Assembly (NCBI RefSeq): GCF_030269925.1
Contig: NC_085111.1
Location: 744,001 to 808,000 of the forward strand
Source: Bombyx mori
Lineage: Eukaryota > Arthropoda > Insecta > Lepidoptera > Bombycidae
Direction: 5' to 3'
Length of the DNA stretch: 64,000 bases
Both the position numbers and the translations under genes were made by a program. Positions 55,768 through 64,000 of the stretch are shown in pieces. The first letter of the stretch is position 1; each line of letters begins with the position of its first letter. The notes below the pieces were generated by a model. The model saw nothing but the letters and a program-made list of their open reading frames with translations, made no database searches and was not told where the DNA came from.

Positions 55768-56223
55768 GCCTTCAAGCTATTCAAAGGCAACAAGCACCGC
55801 AAGAGCTCCCGCAACCGCGTGTCTCCCTCTCTGGTTCGCTCACCCTCGTACAACGGCACGGTCGACGCGCGCTCAGAAATAGACGTGCACAAATTCTGTG
55901 GCTGCCGAACTTCTTTACCGCCACTGACCAACGAGACCTCACACTACAACAGCTACAACAGCTCCAATAGCTCGCGGATCGACAGCCTGGATAGCTACCG
56001 GACAAACGAATCGCGAACGGATTCAGCTTATGACTCGGCCAGGAGTAGTCCGGCGCGCGTCTGTCACGCCACCGTCACGTACTTCAACGTGAACGATAGC
56101 GAGGACAGCAGCAGCGTCCGCACGGAGTACACCCTGCTCGACGACGCGGACCGCGACCTGGAACAGGACGAGAGTACGCAAAATATCATCAACGAAAGCC
56201 TGGAGCTGGTCAGTACATTATGA
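55768..56223 (+). CDS. Terminal coding exon of an unidentified host gene (151 codons)
   Basis: The exon follows a T-rich tract and acceptor TTTCCTCACAG|G at 55767, in phase 0, and ends at TGA 56221-56223. Its composition is GC-rich with strong third-position C/G bias, unlike the surroundings, which indicates selection. The encoded tail is basic at first ('AFKLFKGNKHRKSSRNR'), has a Cys pair ('FCGC') about 43-46 residues in, then is Ser/Asn/Asp-rich ('SSNSSRIDSLDSYRTNES') and acidic ('LLDDADRDLEQDE'). It closes with 'VSTL', which fits a class I PDZ-binding motif (S-x-L). No membrane helix is present. It looks like a disordered cytoplasmic tail of a receptor or a scaffold protein; I do not recognise the family. 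It may pair with the exon at 46793. Confidence 0.82.
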   Translation, partial: AFKLFKGNKHRKSSRNRVSPSLVRSPSYNGTVDARSEIDVHKFCGCRTSLPPLTNETSHYNSYNSSNSSRIDSLDSYRTNESRTDSAYDSARSSPARVCHATVTYFNVNDSEDSSSVRTEYTLLDDADRDLEQDESTQNIINESLELVSTL

Positions 56224-57335
56224 ACAACGTGCGGACGGATATCTTTAGAAACTTTATGTGGTGTAGCATCTACTTCGGTTATCGCTAATCATTGGAATAA
56301 TTAAACTAATTTTACGGTTTAATCTTGGGCCATTATTATATTATATTATTTTCAACGTTTGATTAACTTCATAGTTTTCGTGGTTACGGACGGTCTGAAA
56401 GTAAAATACGTTTAGTTTAGTTTAGTTTAGTTTGAAATAGGTTAGGTTTAGTAAAATTTCTGTAGCGTTTTTTAAGATTTTTTTTACTAATTTATACGGT
56501 ACATATTTTGGTTTTATTTGTATTTCATATTTACGATAAAACGATTCAATTATATGTCTATTTAGATTAATTTAGATTGACCGTATAAATAACTAACTTG
56601 CACTAAAAAAAAGTTTTGGAATATTCTTTGATATACTTTTTCGCCTTTTAAGAAAACTACACCCCGGATACAAATAGTTATAAACGTGCATAAACGACAT
56701 AAAATTGTTGAAATATATTTATAGTGTTCTCATAGCTACAATTCTTATGTGATTTCAAAGTCATCAGTTTTGAATAATTCCAGAATAACTCTACAAGTAA
56801 ATCTCTTTATAGTTTTTTAATCCCTATTTTAGCTGACTTAAAAAATAGGAAAGTTTATGCTCGAGAGTGTGTTTTTATGTACCAATTTCTGGACGTCATT
56901 TTCTTTGTCATTTGTGATACATTTGTAATTGACGAAAGGGATAATGTATTTTTATTCGAAGGATTAATCGAGCTATTTCACTATTGACGATTTGTTTTTT
57001 TAAATTATATTTTATAAGGAAACTAACATCTTTATAAAGTTTTCTAAAATATATAAATGAACTGTAAATTGAACCTGTGTGATACAATTAGATGCGTATT
57101 TAGCGTTTAAATTTCATGTTAACTTTAAAATCAATATAAAACAAAATTAAACTTAAGTTATGATATAGATTTCATAGAATTAAGTTTTATTAAATTAATT
57201 GAATATAATATACATGTTTAGTTTCGTAATAAGAAAACAAAAATACAGCACAAAGAGAATGCCAAATATATTTTTAACACTGAAAAGCTAAGTTTGTAAA
57301 TATTTTTCTATTAAATAAATCTTTAAATATATCGA
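56224..57335 (+). other. Probable 3' UTR
   Basis: AT-rich sequence without mobile elements, in contrast to the intron, and with a short (GTTTA)n tract at about 56409-56433. It extends to a polyadenylation signal near 57314. Its lack of insertions over 1.1 kb is consistent with transcribed, constrained sequence. Confidence 0.5.
57314..57319 (+). terminator. Polyadenylation signal AATAAA
   Basis: AATAAA in TTAAATAAATC. About 30 bases later comes a T-rich tract (TGTTTTTTATTC at 57345) that can serve as the downstream element. It is 1.1 kb after the stop codon; other AATAAA strings in this AT-rich region remain possible. Confidence 0.45.
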
Positions 57336-57927
57336 TGTTAAACATGTTTTTTATTCATTTCCTGCTGGCCCCAGACTGCCTGGGTGCTATATTTCTGTCT
57401 CAAAAGTTTCTCTACCTATACGAGCTTTAGAAGAGGATAATCAAACAAGTTTTTGGGAGTGCCTGTTTGTCTTCCTACATTCCAAACTGTCCTATCGCTT
57501 AGGGTAGTTGAGGACAGGGAGTAGGAAGAATTTGCTAATAATATATGTGCATCGCGGATAAAGGTAGCATTATACAACATTACACTATTCAATTCAGTGT
57601 TACTCAAAGGTCATTGATTCGCTAATTAATCAATGGGAATAATAGTATTTATTGTAAAGACTTTACCCTGAGCTACAAAAACCCTTATCGCTCCATAAAT
57701 AAAACAGATTATACAACCCTTTGTGATAATCGAAGTAATAAACAGTGCCGACCGGTTGTTTTACAAAGGGGAAATTTATTTCGCATTTCAGAAGTGTGAA
57801 GGATCAATATTGTCAAACAGGTTCGTCTAAGCACGTGTGGCTCAGGGCTATTGTTAGTTTCCAGGTACTTTACGTCAAGCACGAAAATTTATCGAATTCT
57901 TAATGTCCTCGATACGAAAACGGATCA
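57336..57927. other. Downstream intergenic, no feature seen
   Basis: No gene or element is recognised up to the Helitron-like start at 57928. Confidence 0.35.
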
Positions 57928-58768
57928 TCTATATATTAATATGTGAAGGAAAAACTTAGTACCTACCCCTTTTAACGAAAATTGCGCGCATGGAGGAATA
58001 TGAAATTTCCCATACTTATAGAGAATATAGAAAAGGAGTGCAGAATTATAATATTTTATTAAATTAAGCATAAAAATACATTACACACACTATCATGTAT
58101 TTGACACACACACACGCATGCACACTATTTGTTTATTGTCAAACTTTTCTTATTGCTTATAGTCTGTGGTCAAATAGAGAATAGATTAAATATTGACTTT
58201 TTGGCGGGAACGCGAGGAGTGAAGTTGTGTGATTTGTTTTATTTTGTCTGTTTGGTGTTTCTGCGGCTTTAAATGTGTAATAATGGTGGTTTATTAACTG
58301 TTTATTATCTGTGAAAGTGCACAAATGTGGGAAAATGAAACAAAGCCGCTGGACGTAACTTCTCGGGATCCTCCAAAAAGTCCACTGAAAAAATCTTAGT
58401 AAATGACCACCATTTTACTAAGATTATATTTCATCCCATTTCATTTCATTTAATTTCATCCCAGTTGATTAATGTCTCAAATTAATCATCTTCATTTCAT
58501 TTCACTCCATAATATCATTTTTCATAAAAATATGAATATAAACTAAAATAAGACATGACTTAAAGGTCTCAGTTACCAGGTCATTAAATCCCTTAAAAAA
58601 AAGAATAAATATTGTTTGTCTTTATTAATATTTGTCTAAACTGTAGTCTTGGCGAAATCTGTGATTAAAAAGTATAATAAATAGTCTTTGACAATAGAAT
58701 CATAATAGTGTACAAACTTATAATTTCAATCAAATATAGTCAAATTTCAACTACCAGGGGACCACTAG
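57928..58768 (+). mobile_element. Helitron-like element interrupted by a retroposon
   Basis: It starts TCTATATATTAATATGTGAAGG after A and ends GGGGACCACTAG before T. It is collinear with 50639-51055 except for about 410 bp of inserted sequence at 58196-58605. Confidence 0.75.
58196..58605 (+). mobile_element. Short retroposon nested in the Helitron-like element
   Basis: Flanked by TAAATATTG at 58187-58195 and 58606-58614, a 9-bp target duplication. It starts near TTTTTGGCGGGAACGCGAGG and ends CCCTTAAAAAAAAG, an A-rich tail. It is probably a LINE 5' region fused to its 3' end (internally deleted) or a SINE; no ORF. Confidence 0.7.
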
Positions 58769-59069
58769 TTAGATTAGACGGTAGTACTCGATAGCTAACC
58801 TTCGTGATTTACGTTGCCGTATGTCAAAACAATTGTCGTGCTCTCGATTATGAGTATAAGTTTCGAGATTCGTGAACGTGACGATTCGATTGCGAAAAAA
58901 ATTTATGTAAATTCAATCGTGCGGCTGAAATTAATTCTTTTTACGGCCGGTAGGGGCGCTGTTTAAGTCCTATAATTTTCTTTTCGATAGCGATACGAAT
59001 ACTTTAATCTTTCGTGCTCACCGCTCTGATATTAAACTATATACCCGATCCTGTAGACCGAATGGTAAG
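58769..59069. other. Intergenic with a possible MITE remnant
   Basis: The string GGTAGGGGCGCTGTTTAAG followed by TTTTCGATAGCG resembles the centre and one arm of the MITE at 4834, but both ends are missing. Confidence 0.3.
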
Positions 59070-59404
59070 CAGTCGAAGTCGCCCAAAACACGTCATTACG
59101 GATCCTCCCGATCCATTAACGATACTTTTAGGTACTACAAGCACCGGTCACTGTCCTTGTCGAACCCGTCGCTTGCGACGAAGGGCTCAATGAGCGATTT
59201 AACCCATAGACCCAGCCCACTGAGTTTCTCGCCGGATCTTCTCAGTGGGTCGCGTTTCCGATCCGGTCGTAGATTCTGCGAAGCACGGCTTTTGCTAGGG
59301 TCAGTGTTAGCATCACCCCGGTTTAAGCCCCGTGAGCTCACCTACTAGTTAAGGTTACACTGAAATAGCCTCTCAAGGCTATCAGCTTAGGTAGGAAAAA
59401 AAAA
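59070..59404 (+). mobile_element. LINE 3'-end repeat, family K (longer copy)
   Basis: The common K block starts at 59215 (GCCCACTGAGTTTCTCGCCG) and ends TAGGTAGGAAAAAAAA. Upstream, GTCGCCCAAAACACG...GGATCCTCCCGATCC and GGTCACTGTCCTTGTCGAAC probably belong to the same element's 3' UTR. Both strands have short open frames here, which are incidental. Confidence 0.65.
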
Positions 59405-59776
59405 GCTCTGATATGTTTCGTTTCATTACGTTTTTAGTCTACTTGAAAGTAATTTTTGATAAGGTAGTCTTGTTTTTCTAAAAGTGTTCACGTTCACGAG
59501 TGCTCAGAGGTAACGTGTCGTCGCCTAACGATTCACTAGCATTCCTGCCTGCCTTCGAGCTCAGACAATCGTATCTTGCACACGGAAAGCAGCGATTATA
59601 AGTCCTTAGGGATAGTAACTTTACTCCAATTTCTGCTGTGAACCAGTCGTGTGTTCAGACTGGACAAGTTGTACTAAACAATTCTCGACATGGCTTTAAG
59701 ATGGCTGTCGTTAGCACATAATTACGTCTATGGTGGACGGTAATAGACGCAAGGTAGACCGGGAGCACATCTAATT
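59405..59776. other. Intergenic, no feature seen
   Basis: No recognised gene or element. Confidence 0.3.
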
Positions 59777-59975
59777 TTTTTTTTATTGCCCTTGTAGGAA
59801 AACGAGCATACGGCCCACCTGATGGTGAGTGGTTACTGTCACCCATGGACCTCAGCAATGCCAGGGGCAGAGCCAGGCCGCTACCTACCGCTTAATACTC
59901 TCCACAAGCCTCTTTTAAAGAAGGACATGTCATAGTGCTCGAGAAACACCGATAAATAACTTCTGTGACAAAAAT
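59777..59975 (-). mobile_element. LINE/SINE 3' end (another family)
   Basis: A T-run and ATTGCCCTTGTAGG, then CATACGGCCCACCTGATGG, GCAATGCCAGGGGCAGAGCC and CTTAATACTCTCCACAAGCC in antisense order. This block is known to me as a frequent silkworm retroposon 3' end. The name is uncertain. Confidence 0.6.
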
Positions 59976-60779
59976 CAGTGTGACACCAAAACATTGAGCC
60001 GAATAAAGCTGACAACGTGCTCGTTTTGTTATTCATATACAGAATAAGCCGTGAGTAATTATTTACAAAAATCCGACAGTACATTTTTGCCAATACTTTC
60101 AAATAAAAGAATGGTTATTGTCGGTTTTGTTGTTCGGATAATAAGTAATATTGAGAACGAGTTTTTCCAGTTTTCATTCATGTTTTTACCGATACAGGCT
60201 AAGCGCTAATCATTCGGGATAAAAACGATGAACACAATAACGTATTGTGCCAGTCTGCTCTTGAGCACGTACTGTGTTTGTATTAGCGGTTTGCGAACTC
60301 GTTTCCGAGCATGCCAAAAGTATATTTTTGACATAAAAGGCCAAAGGTTGGATGTCGAATACTACACTCTATCAAATATCTAATAATTGTAATAATATGT
60401 TCTAATAAGTGAGAGTTACCCATAACGACAATAGTTAGAATAGAATGACGTATATTTGTTCGTAGTTAATCGGCCAAGAGACGCCTTTTAACCATTAACT
60501 TCAACTTCTGAGTCTCAACAACTCCTGCCGTCCTGAACTGCTAGATTTATTTGATGAATTTAAGGGTTTTAGACGGCACAGTGTAGGATGTGCACTAAAA
60601 TAGTTTTTTTTTTTCACCATTACCTTTAAGAAGAAAAATCTTTAAGAAGTGTAACCGCATTGAATATAGAAATAAGTAATACAATAAATTAGGATATGTG
60701 AACTTTATTTTTTGTTTTACAACATTTGTTTTTGTTTTAAATTAAGCTTCGAACGCTAACTCAATTTATTGGCGACATT
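59976..60779. other. Intergenic, no feature seen
   Basis: AT-rich unique sequence. Confidence 0.35.
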
Positions 60780-60980
60780 AGCCCACTGTGTTTCTCGCCG
60801 GATCTTCTCAGTGGGCCGTGATTCCGATCCGGTGGTAGATTCGGGGAAGCACTGCTCTTGCTAGGGCTATATAGTGTTAGGAAATTCGCCAGGTTGAGCT
60901 CCGTGAGCTCACTTATTCGCTCGGTGAATCTAATACAACCCCTCGAGGATACTAGAAAAAGTAGGGGGAAAAATGGCGGT
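60780..60980 (+). mobile_element. LINE 3'-end repeat, family K (divergent)
   Basis: CCCACTGTGTTTCTCGCCGG and GCACTGCTCTTGCTAGGGC are preserved; the right half (CTTATTCGCTCGG) is diverged and lacks a clean A tail. Confidence 0.6.
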
Positions 60981-62091
60981 ATTTTTATCTGTCCTAGGGA
61001 GGTATTTAAGATAAATCCGTCTCTGTCCATCAAACGAAGAGTGTTCGTCGCCTTATGTCAACATCAATCTCAAATATACTTCACTGAAATTGATTTACAC
61101 AGTATTCTGTAGACGGTGTGTGTATTTGATATATTTTTAGAAATCAATTTGAAGTTTCACATGTTTTCATGAGTCGAACATTTTCGAATATCATTACAAC
61201 ATAACTATATTGGGAATGTAATTTCTTAGGTTTTCTGAAGTCGTAGAATTACTGTTACGATGTCGGGGACATCGGAATTTGTAAAACAAAAACAATAAAC
61301 AAGTAAACACACGAGTAAAGGTGATTTTAGTATTAAAAACGGTTTACGATGTTACAGTAACAGTTCGGCGCTCACTCAGAATTACATTGCGAGTATATTG
61401 GTAATCCATACGTCATACAACGCGAAACGAATGAAAAAACAGTGGTTCGATCACATTTGAATAAACTAACATATTATATAGAGTATACAAGTCGTAAAGT
61501 TAATATTAAACATATACTCAAAACTGGGTTTAAATTGAAAAAATATTCATTAATGTTTTTCAGCAATTTTTTTTTCAAATGATTGAATTGTTTCAACTTT
61601 AAGCGAGGATTGGAAGACCATAAATATTAATGTTGGTGTTCAGCACATTTTGTATACAGGTCAAGGAGTGCTACGACATTAAATTTTAGCCTTTAAAAAA
61701 ATAATTATTTCAATGCAGTGCAACACAAAACACTTTGTTGCACTTGGGGGTATACCTAAATAGCCGTTGATAATGAAAAGAGAAATGAGAAAGGACAAAA
61801 AGTCAAACTTCAAATTAAATGGACGGACTTTTTAACCATTCCATTTATCATAACCAACAACAGGTTGAACAGGAAGAACAAAATCCATTTCTTGGCATCT
61901 ATGTCATACGTCACGTATAGAATAGTAAACGTGACTGTAAGCTCATTACCGTGTCTACTCCTTATCAGTAACGGCGCCGTGAAGATAAAACCATGTTTAA
62001 TTTAATTATTGACTCGTCACGAGATGAAGACTAAGTATCACCTTCAGTTACTTAGGTGTTGAGGAAGAGTAAAGTACTATTTATTATTATA
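60981..62091. other. Intergenic, 1.1 kb without a recognised feature
   Basis: AT-rich unique sequence with no convincing coding exon. Confidence 0.35.
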
Positions 62092-62525
62092 ATTTTTTTT
62101 ATTGCTTCGATGGGTGGACGAGCTTATGACCCACCTGGTGTTGAGTGGTTACCGGAGTCCCCCGACATCAACAACTTAAAAGGCCACTCATTCTGAGACC
62201 CACCTTTAAACAGGATTTCCAAGTATATTTTTTTCTACCTGTTCGCTCGTAGCCTATGAGGCTATTTAAGCTACATCCTGACGAATGGGTGAGCTCACGG
62301 GCTCAACCTAAGAGTATTTGCTAACACTAGCCCTTGGAAGAGCAGTGCTTTGCGGAATCTACCACCGGGTCGGAATGGCGACCCACTGAGAAGATCCGGC
62401 TAGAAACTCAGTGAGCTGTGTCTATGGGATTCCAAGTGTCACTTTTTTAATAGGTACCACATTTATTCCTCATTGCTTTACTTACCCGTGCGGGCTCACA
62501 AGGCGCTTCTCTCAGAAGTAAACCT
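62092..62525 (-). mobile_element. Degenerate Bm1 split by a family K insertion
   Basis: The left part (ATTGCTTCGATGGGTGGACG to about 62222) and right part (CTTACCCGTGCGGGCTCACA near 62483) are antisense Bm1. Family K sequence separates them. Confidence 0.6.
62229..62408 (-). mobile_element. LINE 3'-end repeat, family K
   Basis: A T-run with CTACCTGTTCGCTCG, ATGAGGCTATTTAAGC and GACCCACTGAGAAGATCCGG in antisense order, inside a Bm1. Confidence 0.65.
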
Positions 62526-62552
62526 AAAAAGCAGAATTTACAAATATTCCAT

Positions 62553-62796
62553 GGTTTTTTTTATTGCTTAGATCGGTGGACGAGCTCACAGCATACCTGG
62601 TGTTAAGTGGTTACTGGAACCCATAGACATCTACGACGTAAAAGCGCCACCCAACTTGAGATATCAGTTCTAAGGTCTCAATTATAGTTACAACGGCTGC
62701 CCTACTCTTCGAACCGAAACGCATTACTGCTTAACGGCAGAAATAGGCAGGGTGATACCTACCCGCGCGGACTCACTAGAGGTCCTACCACAAGTA
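62553..62796 (-). mobile_element. Bm1 SINE, 3' half
   Basis: Runs from a T-run and TATTGCTTAGATCGGTGG to TCCTACCACAAGTAA, with normal body order and only scattered substitutions. Confidence 0.85.
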
Positions 62797-63604
62797 AATA
62801 TCTCCCAACCTCGAGAAATATATAGCTTGTATTGTCCTTAGAGACACAATGGCTCAGTGTACAGCGAGACAGTGTAGACACAGGCATATTAGTTCCAGAC
62901 ATTACCTTCTAAATAAAATCATAAAGAGAATATGTATATTTGATAAGTGTATTATGTGACCTTTTCGCCGCGTGGGTGGACGTAATGTGTGCGGTCTCCG
63001 TGGTTGAATGTGTTCATTTCAAATATGTCTCCGTACGCCTGACTAGTTTGAACACTTACGAACATTACTTTATTTGGTTCATGAAATAATAAATACAGAC
63101 GGGTGTTTCGTATTTTATTTGTTTTAGGAACCAATTCTGCTGTGTCCACTCTATTCGCTATAAATAACGAGAAGATCAAAGTTCACCTTTTGTTCGGAAA
63201 TCGTAGTTCAGGGCAAGAAACCACCGACGCTTAGTTTTCGTGTAGCGTATAGTCTTCAAACTGTTTGTTCCTAAACAAAAATATTCCCTAAGTGATCAAT
63301 TTATTAAATTATTAACACACTACATAAAGGTCAACACACGCTTCTAAAAAACCATCAGCACACGAACTAGTAAAAACGTCAAGTTTTTGCACCCTTCCTG
63401 AGGAAGTAATGCGAGAGTGAGACGCAAATATAGTTTTATTTCACGAAGGAAAGCGACGGCGGTCGTGGGAAACACAGGGGTGGAAGTATCCCATAGTTGG
63501 TGCAGTGGGACGGTCGTGTTTGACCCTCATGTGGACAAGGAGCTAGTGATGTTAGTGTTTGGGATGTCAAGTTGTGTTTTAGTTTTTTTATAATGCAAAT
63601 ACAA
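62797..63604. other. Intergenic, no feature seen
   Basis: No recognised gene. The minus-strand 75-codon frame at 62952-63179 has no family resemblance. Confidence 0.3.
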
Positions 63605-63784
63605 TTTTTTTTCCTACCTAAGCTGAGAGCCTTGAGAGGCTATTTCAGCGTAACCTTAACTAGTAGGTGAGCTCACGCGGCTCGAACCTGACGACGTTGC
63701 TAACACGAACCCTAGCAAGAGTCGTGCTTCGCAGAATCTACCACCGGATCGGAAACGCGATCCACGGAGAAGATTTGATAATTT
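63605..63784 (-). mobile_element. LINE 3'-end repeat, family K
   Basis: A T-run with CCTACCTAAGCTGAG, CTTGAGAGGCTATTTCAGCG and CGCGATCCACGGAGAAGAT in antisense order. Confidence 0.65.
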
Positions 63785-63848
63785 GAAGATTGTATAATTT
63801 TTACGCGATCGAGAAGGATAAAAAACTTGCAATAAGCACACTGAAGTC
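63785..63848. mobile_element. MITE arm remnant
   Basis: TTTTACGCGATCGAGAAGG and AACTTGCAATAAGCACACTG match one arm of the MITE at 4834-5012. Confidence 0.45.
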
Positions 63849-64000
63849 GAATAAGATCTCGCGTTCAAGCCATCTATGATGTCATGTTTCACCAGGACAG
63901 GTGGACGAGCAAAGGCTCAGCCAGGGGGATGGGGTTTGCTAACAGGTTCAAGTGGTGTGGCCGCATTTACTAGGAGGTTTCTATGGACTAATGAGCTAGT
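63849..64000. other. Window end, nothing recognised
   Basis: Short unique sequence with no supported feature. Confidence 0.3.

Noticed and set aside
56405..56435. (GTTTA)n as telomere-type repeat
   Set aside because: The insect telomere repeat is TTAGG. This is a short, different pentamer in a 3' UTR-like region.

Overview
The window is animal, almost certainly lepidopteran and most likely the silkworm Bombyx (mori or mandarina). It is AT-rich, intron-scale DNA with few long ORFs, and it carries many copies of the Bm1 SINE: a tRNA-like head, then a body starting near ACTGGTGGTAGGACCTCTTG and ending near CCATCTAAGCAATAAAA. It also holds non-autonomous Helitron-like elements (A|TC...CTAG|T), LINE fragments and TIR elements. 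The species call rests on recognising these repeats, not on a search.

Layout. (1) 1-2784: left flank with a partial Bm1 and a 400-bp TIR element. (2) 2785-12368: segment A, copy 1, with a complete tRNA-Gln(CTG), SINEs, a MITE, a Helitron-like element and a decayed LINE. (3) 12369-35402: a 23-kb head-to-tail composite array, six units plus a truncated seventh. A unit typically holds a minisatellite with a 16-bp dyad core (AGTCA-N6-TGACT), an LTR-like promoter segment with a TATA box, a broken Ty3/gypsy gag start, and a Bm1 SINE with an antisense R1-clade reverse-transcriptase fragment inside it. In three units an integrase C-terminal remnant follows. (4) 35403-44984: segment A, copy 2, apparently near-identical to copy 1, with only two small indels noticed, both in simple repeats. 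(5) 44985-64000: single-copy flank holding the only convincing protein-coding sequence. This is a phase-0 terminal exon at 55768-56223 and, possibly, a short first coding exon at 46793-46840 that ends on a consensus splice donor. The putative 8.9-kb intron is full of transposon insertions.

The structure of interest is A - array - A'. The array sits exactly at the junction of a 9.6-kb direct duplication, and its right junction shares the 5-mer GACAT with both parents. The array repeats, in one orientation, a TATA promoter next to a dense field of about 123 identical dyad sites, and each unit carries antisense LINE sequence. That resembles retroelement-derived regulatory arrays (such as the insulator in the Drosophila gypsy leader) or a piRNA-producing locus, but either function is inference. 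Assembly error is a real alternative for such a structure.
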